Below, piece by piece: positions 39,348 to 51,300 of a DNA stretch of 64,000 nt (position 1 is its first letter; every line of letters starts with the position of its first letter). Location: NCBI GenBank assembly GCA_028564925.1, contig CM053028.1, positions 369,109,902 through 369,173,901 on the forward strand, in the 5' to 3' direction. Under the pieces are notes generated by a model. That model saw only the letters and a list, made by a program, of their open reading frames with translations, was not told where the DNA came from and did no database searches. The stretch comes from Lithobates sylvaticus. Taxonomy: Eukaryota; Chordata; Amphibia; Anura; Ranidae. The position numbers and the translations under genes were made by a program.

Positions 39348-42300
39348 AAGAGGAGATGACGGCTCTGTGATTTCCGGCAACGCGCGTTCCCCTCCGAGGT
39401 ACGCTGTTGGCGTATAACACACACCCACAATTTTCCCCCTACTTTCAGGGGAAAAAAAGTGCATGTTATACGCCGATAAATATGGTACTTCTAAGCGCTA
39501 CTAACAGCTATTTTTGAGCTCCCCCCTTTTTTTTTTTTCCTTCATGTACTGCAAAAACGCAAATAAAATGCTAATGCTCCTAAGAGCCCTTTCACATTGG
39601 GGCCGCCGGTGCGGTAGCGGTAAAGTGTCGCTCATTTTAGCAGCGCTTTTCAGCTGATAGTGGGCCGCTTTTAATCCCAAAGAAGAAGGAGTTAAAAACA
39701 CTTGTGTTGCGGCGCTTCGGAAGTGATGCCCATTCATTGCAATGGGCAGGGGCATTTACCGCTCCCAAACCACCCCAAAGATGCTGCTTGCAGGACTTTT
39801 TTTTTTTAACATCCCACAAGCGGACCACTCCAGTGTGAAAGCACTCGGACAGCATGGGAGGCAGATTTCAGGTGCTATTTCTAGCGCTAAAACGCCTGAA
39901 AACTGCCTCAGTGTGAAAGGGCTCTAAAAGCTACTAAAATCTGGCACATAAATGCTATTATCAGCATTATTCTGAGCTTATAGTGTGCATTGAGCCAAAG
40001 AGAAAAGAAAGCAAATAAAAAAGCTTTTAGTAGCATTGTAGTAGCTTTTAGCCTAGGTTCCCATTGCAGCGATTTGTGGCTAGTGCCGGAAATGGCATTG
40101 TCCGGATAAGTGCGACGCCACACCGATTACCAAAATTCGTTTCTGTACTACTTTTGGCGACTTCGGGGTGCGATTTGTATAGACATCTGTGCAGCAACCC
40201 GAAGAGAGGTCTCTGAAATCGCCCCTGAAGTCAGGACTGACATGCGCGAATGAAATCGCAGAAGTTCAGCTGAACTCGCACGATTTCAATCCCGCTGTCA
40301 TTTTGAACCTGGGCTCAAAAGCATCTCGCGTTTTTTTTTTCCTGCTGGAAAATTTTGCCAAGAAGTTCTACAAAAACATTTTTTTTTTCTGCTCCTAGGC
40401 TGAAGCTCAAAAAATTATACTAGCCTAAAGTAGTGTGCATGGACAAATAGGATAACACTATTAGCTTCTAGGAGCTTAAAAAAAAACGCTAGTGTGCATG
40501 GAGCCTAATGTCTATTTACTTATGTCATATGTTTAGTCTCAGCCACAGTGAACTAAATGGTTGAGGCAATCAAGAGTAGTAAATTAATTGCAAGAGAGCA
40601 GAATTCCTTTAACAAATAGTGCTGGTTAACGTAGAGTAAAATCATTTTAAAGCAGTATTATACCCCGCCAAATTTTATTTTTTTAACTGGCCCCCTTGCC
40701 TTGTTATGCCATAATGTAGGCCCTGCTACTAGCGCATTATGGCAGACTTACCTGTCCTGTCTTCGCCTGGTCTTTCGGGTTCCATCTCTTCAGCCACTTG
40801 AATGGCTGGTCCACGATGACATCACTTCCACACCTGCCCACAGTAGTCGCATCACAAAGACACACAGTGGGTGCCTTAAATATGGTCTGAGCTGCGAATG
40901 TGCTGCTCAGATCACATTAGCGCCGACAGGCAGGGGGAGATATTTATGACAGAAAAGACCACTAGGTCAATACCATTTTAAGTCTATGTTCACATCTATG
41001 CGGTTGCAGTTGATGCGTTTTTCAGGCCCATTTGCAGTGCGTTTTGCAATTTTAAACCAGCATAAAAAAAGGTAAAATACCAGACACTTATCTGAGCATG
41101 CAGGGCCTCTTCCCCACAATCACAGTCCAGGGTTGTGGGGGTCTGCAGGAGGGGGGCTTATCAGAATCTGGAAGCCCCCTTTAACAAGAGGGTCCCCAGA
41201 TGCTGCCCCCCCTTATGTGAAGGAGTATGGGTAACATTGTACCCCTACCCATTCACCAAAAAGTGTTGCATATAAAAAAATAAAAAACTGTTTGACAATT
41301 CTTTTATTAAATATCCAAAAATAATGTGCTCCAATGTAGATCCATTGTCAATCACGTCACCCACCGAACCCCCCCCAAAAAAAAGCACTTGTGCAGATCC
41401 TGACAGATGAACAATCAGGTCAACAAAATCATAGTGTCTAGCTGGAATACAGTACATGTGGTGAATGGAGGCTAAAGGGTAAAGAAGAAGAGTGGGACTA
41501 ACTTCAAAGAGCATTCCATAGCAACGGAATAATGTAGGGACAAAATTATAAAAAAACAGACAAAGCATGTGTAGCACGATACTCCCTGTTGAAATCTAGG
41601 ATTTTAAATACTAAATACAAATTGAGTGTCCAAATATTGCAAGTGAAAACTCTAAGCCCCCGTACACACGGTCGGAAATTCCACAAAATCGACCACAAAA
41701 TCTGTCTGATTTTTTTCAGACGGATTTTGTCCGAAACTGGTGTTGCATACACATGGTCGGACAAAGTTGTGGTGACGTTCGTTGCGTACGACGGAACTAC
41801 GTAGAGGCTAGTAACCAATAGCTTTGGGCTCGTAATTTGATCTGAGCATGCGTGGCACTTTGTCCACTGGAATTCTGTACACATGATCGGATTTTGTTGT
41901 CGGAAAATTTTAGATCCTGCTCTCAAATTTTTTCAGTCAGAAATTCAGACGGAAAAAGCCCACTAGAGCCCACACGCGATCGGATTTTCCGACAACATAA
42001 TCCGATCTGACTTTTTCAATCAGAATATCCGACCCTGTGTACGGGGCATAAGGCTCCATACACACCTAAGCATAGCACAGCAACAGCTGCTGCAGCGTGT
42101 TTTTATCTTTGCTTTTTAGTGGAGCGTTTTTGGAATGGCACCATTCCTTTGAACGGGCCTCCCTTCGCTCCAAAGAAGCTGTACCAAATATTGGCACAGA
42201 GCCAGGAGCATTGTTTGGTTGCGAATTTTGCTTCGATTTCACCCGACAATATCTCATCGCATTGGAGTGCCATTCTGGAATTGTGGGCAGAATCGCTGTG

Positions 42301-45300
42301 ATTCCACCAGTGATCCCAATCGCTCAGGTGTGAATGGAGCCTTATCCAGGAATACCTGAGACGGAAAAAGAATAATGCAAGCATTTCTGATAACAGTCCA
42401 CAAGTCTTTTATCAGAGGGAAAGGCAGCAACATGCAGTCCTTCTTGCCTCTCTTTGAACCAAGTTCTATAAAGGGGATAAGTCATGCGATAGCTTGTACA
42501 ACTAAAGACCACTTTGAAAAGCATTCAAAAATGTCAGTCTGGTCTTTGACTTCAGAGATGTGTTGAGTATAACAGTATTCACTCTGATTTCCTGGTCAGA
42601 CTCAGGATCAAACAGTTCAAATGTAGAATCAGTGTGAATTGTGATGGGGGTCATCATTCAAGTTAGGCGATGACCACGAGCTGTTCAGAAATGCAGTGGC
42701 CGTTACTGCAATCAGCTGGGTTAAGGACGGTTGGCACAGAATGCCATTGATTGGGATTGGAGAACCCTCAAAACTTTTTTTGGGGGAAAATACTTCTTCC
42801 TAACCGGCAAGGGCTTTTTCCTATCGGCCGTATGCTTTAAAGCTTCATCCAGCTGAGAGCTGAAGAGAAATTTGCCCGGAAAAAGGAACACTACATAGGT
42901 GAAGCTTAGAGGCTGTATCCCCTGGCCAGGTTTTGAGCCAAAGGGTTCTCCTGGTTGCAACTGATAGCGAGGCTGCTCTGGCTGACAGCTTCACTGACTC
43001 AGCTGAGGCATCCGCAAAAAAGCCTACTGCTTTAAAGAGTATGGGGAAAGATTTGAACTCCTCCTCCCCGGGGGTACCAGCCATCAGATGCTCTTGCAAT
43101 CGTTTTACCCAAAAATCAAAATTTCTAGCTACGCAAGTTGTTGCTAGTGCTGGTCTCAGATTGGCCATAGAGGTATCCCATGATCTTTTTTTTTTTTTTT
43201 TTTACAATAAACCAAAAATAGCTTTATTGAAAATAGTAAAGATACATGACAGCAACACTTCAGACAATGAGGTACATAAACAATACTTATGTGGTTGGGT
43301 ACATGTAGGTAGGGTGCAACAGAACGTGAGTGTATAACATTATAACACATCATAATGAGAGTCCAAACGTATTATCAAAGGAAGGCTGTTAATACCAAAC
43401 ATGAGAGCACACATAAATTTCTCTTCCTCGCCCCCCAGATTTCGCTTAACCTATACCATAGGGAGAGGGTATTAGCTGTCTCTGGGTTGGGAGCAGATTC
43501 TAACAACAGTTTCACACTGATATTTCGTCACATGTGTCAGCTTCATTTAGCCAGGCGTCCCAGATTTTCCCATATTTGGCTTTGCATCCCCTGTGGACGT
43601 ATATCTCTTTCTTATAGGGGAGGACAGCGTTTATCGTGGCTATCCACTCTTGTAGGGTTGGCGGTAGGGCCTGAAGCCATTTTCTGGCAATGAGTAGTCT
43701 CGCTGTGAAAAGTGATTCCTGGAGGAATATTTTATGGAATTTGTCTGAGTCGGGGTCTGGAAAAATGCCTAGTAGGCATTGCTTGGGGCATAAGGTTAAA
43801 GGGGACCCCATTTTGTCATGGATGAATCGCACAATCTGGGTCCAATAGGCCTGGATCACCGGACATTCCCAAATCATATGGAAAATAGTGCTTTGCGGAC
43901 TCTGGCATCTGGGACATAGAGGGCTGTACCCTGGTTTGTATTTCGCTATCCTAAGTGGTGTCAGATATGTCCTGTGGAGTATGTATAATTGCGTGAGACA
44001 GTCAGACAACTTAGTTGAAACTTTCTTGCAGGATTCCAGTGCATCTTCCCATTCGTCATCCTCCAGCTCCCCCACCTCTCTTTTAATTTATATGCCAGAG
44101 TCACCGCCTGCGGTCTAAGGAGTGAATTGTATATCAGAGAGGTTAGTTTGCGGTGATCCTGCCCTTCAAAAATATGGACTAAATCAAGGCAGTCTACCTG
44201 TGGTGAGCTCTCTCGGAATTGCACCTGTAGAGCGTGGCGGAGCTGGAGGAAGCGGAAATGCATGGAGTTGGGGAGGTTGAACCTCTCCTTGAGCTGCTGG
44301 AAGGACCTTAGCACGTTCCCTTGATATAGGTCCGACAAGTAGTGCACCCCCCTAGCCTGCCACAGTGTTTGGGCCGGAACCGACTGTAGTTCCCGAAGGC
44401 CTGAGTTGTGCCAGAGGGGTGTATGAGAGTGCGTAGGTGGAAACCCTAGCCTGCGTCCCACCACCTCCCAAATCTTACAGTGATGATATATCAGCCCAGA
44501 CCTATCTCCCAGTGTATCTCTATTCACCTGTTCTCTAAATATGATCTGAAAGGGATGGTCAGCGCCGCGCCTGAGTTGAGAGCATATTAATGTCAAGTAG
44601 CGTTCTTTATCAAGTTTGTCCAAATGAAAAAAATGCGAGCGCTGTGACGCCAAATAATAAAGATTAAAGTCAGGTAGGGCTGCCCCCCCGAGGTCAGTAG
44701 GGTTTTTTAATGCCTGCCAAGACAGCTTGTGGCGGCTGGATCCCCACACAAAGGAGTTAAGGATGGCCTCGATGGATTTGAAAATTTTGAGGGGTAGGTA
44801 GGCAGGGGCGTGCCACAATACATACAAAAATTCTGGGAGGAGGATCATTTTTATTAAATTGATTCGCCCCATTACCCCCAGAGGCAGTTTGGCCCAGACC
44901 TGGGTTTTGGATTTCATTTTAGCTATAAGGGGTTCAATGTTGTCTACAGCATAATCCTCGGGTGAGCGGGTGATGGTGGTACCGAGGTACTTCAGCGAGC
45001 TGACTCTAAGGAGTGGGGAGGAGGCCTGTGCATTCGTGGGAGCCCCATTCCATGATCGTTTTAAGATTATGTTGCCTTTTATCCATAGGCTCCCCCAAGT
45101 GCCCCATGTCCACAAAGGCCAGGTCGGAGTGTTTTGACACTTTCGCTAAGGGAGCATCTAGTTTTGGGCACTGGTTGCAGTCTGAGTTTGGATCCTCATC
45201 AAACGGAAACCACCTTTTTAGGTTACTTGAGAAGAAGGGCCTCTTTTCTGGTTCCAACCACTCCCTAAGTACCAAGTCTGACATGACTTGGTGCACCGGG

Positions 45301-48300
45301 AATACCTTGGGTTTCTTTTTATTTAGCACTTGGTACATTCTATCATGCCTTGAAAGTAGAGTCTCTTCCTTAATTTCTAAGGTATCATAGATTGCTCCCA
45401 GTAGTTCATCCACTTCCTCCTGGGAAAGTCTTAACTTGGTAGATTTTCAGGCTTCTTCCTGACCCTCCTCCTGTCCCGAATCTGATTGGGAGGAATCCAG
45501 GTCAGTCATTTTAAAGGGGATTTTCCCTACTCTCTGAAGGCTCTCCTGAGCAGGGGAGGTGGGCACCTGATTAAGCTGACTGACAGCCGTGCTTGGGACT
45601 TGTGCATCCGCAATAAATTTCTGGAATGATTGGAAGGTGGATTGCACTTCATCCTTGAAGGAGCAGAGGAATTTTGAAAGTGGGGAATCCTCGCTTTTTA
45701 ACACGGCTATGATGCATGCAAGGCATAACGTTTTAGTGTAGCTAGATGAAAGCCTTGCACCACAGGAAGGACACCTTTTTCTTGTCTGTCTTTGCTTTTT
45801 CTGATCTGGAAGATTCTGAGAGGGGACAAGAAAAGGAAGAGAAGGGGGAAGAGAAGGGGGAATTTGTAGCTGTTCAATAAGACCCCAGCTAGTCCAGCCC
45901 TTCCTCCCGATGACATGAAAAACAAAAGAAAGGCGCCAAGTGCAGCCCTAAGTGTGGAAGACTCCTTATTACAGACTCCTGGTCCAATATAGACATTTAT
46001 TTTGCTTGGTCCTGAAGTTCAGAGTGCCCTTGTATACACTATATCTTCCTCCTGGTGCCCTATTTAAGGTGCCCAAAAGAGCTACTGAAGAAGGTTCCCC
46101 CAGGGCCTTCCTAGCTCCCTGTTTCTAAAAAGAAAAAATATTTGTACAGGAAAAGAGGCTCTGGTCACTGCCAATAAATCTAAATTCAAAAACTTGAGCT
46201 GAAGTGTTAAATCAAAATGAATACAAATGAAAATAAGAATGAGACTGCAGCTGCTTCACAAAGGTGCTAAAACCTTAAAGTGATAGAAAGTATGAAACAG
46301 CGCTAGTAGGCTATATCAAACAATAAACATCCTAGTGAATGGTGCCTTACACAATATGTATTTGTAACATAAAAAAACAAAAAAAAAAAATACACAAAAT
46401 CTAAAAAAGTGCTTGGTGCTTCTGTAAAAAGTGCAATGGTGCTCCAAAACTTTAAACAAGTGAGGTGACTCCCCCTTCGGTGACCCCACTCACAAGAAAT
46501 ATTGATCCTCAGCTTCACAGTCTGGGATCAAAAAAGCAGTGATCTAATGGTCTGGGGATATGCAGGATGGTTCCTCAGCAAACTCTTCCAAGAAGATATT
46601 TTATGACAGAAAGGATATACCACATTCCATAGATGGGAAAACAGAGAAAGAACTCATAGTGAAATACCGTTTAACATGAGTTATCAAGTGCATTAAATGC
46701 GCAACTTACAGGATATTTGGAAAAGACAGGCATCAGTGAAAAAACATCAGAGTTCTTCGCTGTGTGGCGTGCGTTCCATGGAGGCGGAAATTGCATCACT
46801 GGTTAGCACGAACTGGAAGTACGTTGATGTGTTTCGCCCCTTCTCCAGGGCATCATCAAAGGACATCACTTCCGGTTCAATTACAATCTATTTATACCCA
46901 AGGGAAGATCACTCCTCCCTCTGGGGAGGACAAAGCGACCAATTATGATCAGTGTGCGGTGGAAAAAAAAAAAAAAAAAAACACACCGACTTCCCTCCTC
47001 CTACATCATTTCCTGTTGCCAAATATAAAACTAATATAAACAGAAGCCTAAAACGGACAAAATTGCCTGTTCGGCTATAAAATGACAATAAAACACATAA
47101 TGCGATAGACATATGCAATATATGATTTCCAATACATGGTAAACAATGTATAAACAATTAAGAAAAAATATAGGAATGAAAATATAAAAATATGAAAAAA
47201 TAAATAAAAATGAAAATGTATAAAAAAAAATAAAAAAACATTAAAATTATATATATAAAAAAAAATTCATATTTTTTTTTTCTATATATTTTCTTAATGG
47301 TTTATGCATTGTTTACCATGTATTGGAAATCTTTTGCATTATTTTTCAGACCAAGCTGTGCATCAATATTGGAAGTTAGGGGGTTGAAACAAACCATTTA
47401 ACACTGCTCCTCCTCCTCTTCACCTTATTGAACCAGAGAATGCTTTGTATTCATTGAGAAAAAGGCAAGGCATTTTCTGGATGTAGGCCTTGCCAAGCAA
47501 GCTATTCTATGTGGTCATTACACAGGACTAAATGCTCAGTGTGGCACCCAGACGATCAGGATCATCACTGTAGCACTGTAGTACCTTGAGCTACTACAGG
47601 TCTTAAAAGCATCCAGAGACAGAACATACATGCATACTTACTGAGCCAGCTTGGCCTATGTAACAAAAATATAATCGCTGGAGTTTAGCTTTAAGTTCCC
47701 AGAGGCATATGGCAGTTATTGGCAATATTCCAGATACATTTTCTCATTCAAAGTGTATTATTGTTTAACCCCTTAGGCCCTTTGAGTGGGCTTCAATGCC
47801 CAGGAGGGCATTGGCTTTCACAGCAGTCACATGATCGGGAGCCCGTCTTGCTGACTTCCAATCAGAAGCCTTGACCAAGAGCCGTCAGTGTGCTGGGAGT
47901 GCCATGCAACATCTTGCTGCAGTCTTGTTGTATGTATTGTGGCTGGATGTTTAAGCTCGCCTTTCTGGCTGCTGTATATATGTGTTACAGTCAGCAAGAG
48001 GATAAATAGAAGGAAAAAACATTCAATTAGGGTGGGCCAATGTTACAGGTCCATCAACATGCTGCTTGAATAACCAGAAAATTGATCAAAGCAAACCTAA
48101 GCACTAAGGGTCTATTTATAAATGTTTTCCCACAAGATTCATATAACCCAGGATTAATACATTTTGCCAGTTGATTCCACTAATAAATGTGTGAATCTTG
48201 TATGAATACATTTATAAATGGACCTCTAAAAGTTAATGCAAAGTCTTCTGGGAACCTGGAAAGAAAAACTGGATCTCCAACTTTTTTTGTGGTCACAGGT

Positions 48301-51300
48301 TGGTCAGGGCTTCCTAACACCAATTAGGACAGAAGGCTATCTGAAGTTGCCCAATTCCTTTATTCAGTTTGAGTACATCGTATGAAACACATGACATGTG
48401 TTACCCTGCGTCTATCTATTAAGTTCTTGTGGTAAAACCAAGGAAACCTAGACTTCTGAAGTGTATTAATGCTTTACTAAACAGGGAAAAATCTGCACAT
48501 ACAAACTGTAGGATGAACAATACAATACATCACAACTTATAGCTTCACATATAAGCATGTATAATATGTACACATTAGGTAAACTAAACAATTACTCAAC
48601 TTAGGGGTTAAGATGTCCTTCATAGTTCCTTGTTCAAAGTCCAACTCACAAACGCGTCTCCAACGTTCTCCAGTTCCTGGAAGCCATGTGTTTTCTCTTT
48701 GTCCTCCAAACACCAACTGTCCCTCTCTCCCAAAACACATGTCTCTTTCAAAACCCTCTCCATGCCTCCCCCACCCACTTCCTGTAAACACCAACTTCCT
48801 CTGCTCATCTTCTATCTGGTTTATTTACATATCAATGGAGGTGGAAGAGGCCTTTGTAGACATATGCTGTTACTAAATCTAAAACTCTATATTATTGCAA
48901 TAAAGTCACTATACAAATGCCCATAGCAACACAACATGAAAAGTGACAAAACAGAATTTGTAAACAGTAGATATTAAAGCAGGGTAAGAGATAAGTATCT
49001 TAACTAAGCTTTTTATCAAACATTTATTAACTTGCATTATTTGCTCACAGTGCTCCAAACTGGTGAAAGAAATTCGTTTGGCGAAAAAAAGCAAAGGAGA
49101 AACCGATCATGAAAAAGATATTAATGTACGCGGTCTGCGAGAATTCAACAGATCTGTCAACAAGATGCTGGCTCAAGCAATAGAGCAAAATCCTGAGCTT
49201 GCAATGCCGCTGCAGATGTACTTTCAACAGGTTTGTAAAACATCTGACCTAGCGGTATTACACCTCTACCATCTAAAGTAATTGGCATTTAATGTCTGTA
49301 TATCGCTTTTCTTCACTTGCAGATCTGCCATAGGACACAAGGTTCTAATCTGTGTGCACAGGATTTCTCTAGTGACAGCAGCAGAATGCATGCTTAGAAG
49401 TGGGACTATGTGGTCATAGGGTGATCTAGCTGGCCAGAGGCATATCTGTTGATCCCCTAAATATGTGATGGATAACTTGCTCAAAGTTTACCAGAAAAAG
49501 TTTACCAGTGCTTATGCTAGAAAGCAATAGCAAGATCCTCCAACCATACAGTATATAGAAGAAACTAAATAGATTTAAATGCATATAAATCAAATTCCAT
49601 ATGGTGCTGCTCTTATAAATATAGAACACATATATTAAGAAAAAAAACATATACTGTATTTATTGGCGTATAACACTCACTTTTTCACCATGAAAATCGG
49701 GTGCAAATAGCATTGCGTGTTATACGCCAATACTTCAATTTAAGATGCCTTGTAGGGGACAGGGAGGGGGGCTACATTGATGGCAATGGTGAGGCTGCAT
49801 TGATGTGAACTGATGAGGCTGCATTAATGGCACTTGTGAGGCTGCAGATTTGTATTGATCAGGCTGCATTGATGGCAATGGTGAGTCTGCAGATGGGCAT
49901 TGATCAGGCTGCATTGATGGCAATGGTGAGGCTGCAGATGGGCATTGATCAGGCTGCATTGATGGCACTTGTGAAGCTGCAGATGGGCACTGACCCTTAT
50001 ATTGCTTCAAAGTTCCTTATTTCAAATTAAAACATTTTTCCCTGAAACTTCCCTCTTAAAATGAATGTGCGTGTTATACGCCGATAAATACGGTATGTTA
50101 CAAAAGCCAAGTGAAACCATTTTTTATAGTTAAACTAAATCTCAGCAACACACACACACACACACACACACATCAGTGTAACATATTACAAACACTAAAT
50201 ACAAATGGCAAGAAAGTCCAGTTGAAGAAAGGAAAGAAGTCAGTAGGCTGGATTCACAACAGAGCTAATTTTCAGGATATTTCAGGTGTTTTTTTTTTAT
50301 TATTGTTGTGCACATAAGCAAACGTATTTCAGACGTTTAATGGTGTATTCTAGCTTCAGGCCTGGTGGATTTCATGCAGAATTCTGGGCCTGAATGCAGG
50401 TATTTAAGTTGCTGAGATCCAAAATAGGGTGGCTTCCGTCTTTAGGTTTAGGAACTGTAAAATGCAAAATTGTATACTTACCTGACGGTAATTTTCCTTT
50501 CCTGACACTAAAGCAAGACAGCATATACGTATGGAGTAGGCTCGGCTTCCATGCCCAATTCCAGGACCATTTATTATAAAAGGAGTCGCCTACCACCAGG
50601 CAGCATTCTCATCACTTATCAATGCAAAGCCCTTAGGGAGGGACCCATATGCTGTCATGCTTAAGCATCAGGAAAAGGAAAGTCATCATCAGATAAATAT
50701 ACAAATTTTCCATTTTCCTGACACAAGCATACGTGTGGGATGTAGCACGCACCAAAAGAAACAAGGGTGGGTAATGCTGAAGTGTTTAAAATCAAGGTTT
50801 AGGTCTATCACACACTGAACGACCAAAGTGTATTGTAGCGAAGGCCGCTGGGTCCACTTTAAAATGGGCCCAAATTGTGTTGAATGTAAACCAGGTAGCA
50901 GTTTACATATTTCTGGAGATACTCTTGAGTTCTGTCCAGGGATGCACAATCCGTCTGGTAAAGCTGTCTCTGCACTCAATTGATGGATTTGTCATATCCA
51001 TCTAAGCTCTTTGAACTACCTTGACCAGCAACAGTGCAATTTTCTTAATGGACAATGAGTGTTCACCTCTGATGCCGCTAGGCCTAAAGAGCCCATCATT
51101 TGACCTTTGAAGAAGGGCCACTTCCATGTATTTCAACATCAAGTCCAATTCTTGTGATATTTAGATATTTTAGTCCAAACCCAGATGCAAAGCTGCAGAC
51201 CTTTGTATAATGCTGAAGGAGACTAGAGCTAATCTGCTTGATAATGGTAGCAACAAGGTAGTTTATAGCTTGACACTTGGATATCTGAGCTCCTTATAGA

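Larger units (their letters stand above)
38642..40505. mobile_element. GGCTCCATGCACACT-type MITE expanded by nested insertions
   Basis: The left end TGCTCCATGCACACTAACG and right end CTAGTGTGCATGGAGCC bracket repeated GCTCCTAGAAGC / GCTTCTAGGAGC words. Inside are a TA-flanked MITE (38952-39485), a CCCTTTCACA element (39583-39925) and a third block with inverted TAGGTTCCCATTGC-like ends (about 40050-40316). The simple form of this family is at 59106-59525. Confidence 0.65.
42360..45925 (-). mobile_element. DIRS-type retroelement fossil, gag region, split by a LINE
   Basis: A broken minus-strand copy. The gag (LAP2-alpha-like) N-terminal half lies at about 45050-45925, with blocks such as [12 protein letters not shown] and [20 protein letters not shown]. 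The C-terminal half lies at about 42720-43185 ([37 protein letters not shown]). The two are separated by the LINE at 43186-45049. No intact reverse transcriptase or recombinase region is recognised, so the copy is partial. Several breaks; age moderate to old. The outer limits are uncertain. Confidence 0.75.

Noticed and set aside
39112-39464. Frames with long Val-Cys or Thr-His runs
   Set aside because: Product of the (GT)30 microsatellite.
43961-45115. A 384-residue minus-strand frame as one protein
   Set aside because: Its first ~20 residues lie beyond the target duplication at 45050-45057 and belong to the DIRS flank; only the rest is LINE.
45006-45413. Possible host LAP2/TMPO gene
   Set aside because: The LAP2-alpha-like sequence is the DIRS gag domain; there are no TMPO exons, and the sequence is broken by a LINE.
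48537-48926. Overlapping frames of 85-98 residues on both strands
   Set aside because: A C/T-rich stretch that lacks stops by composition; no conserved motif.
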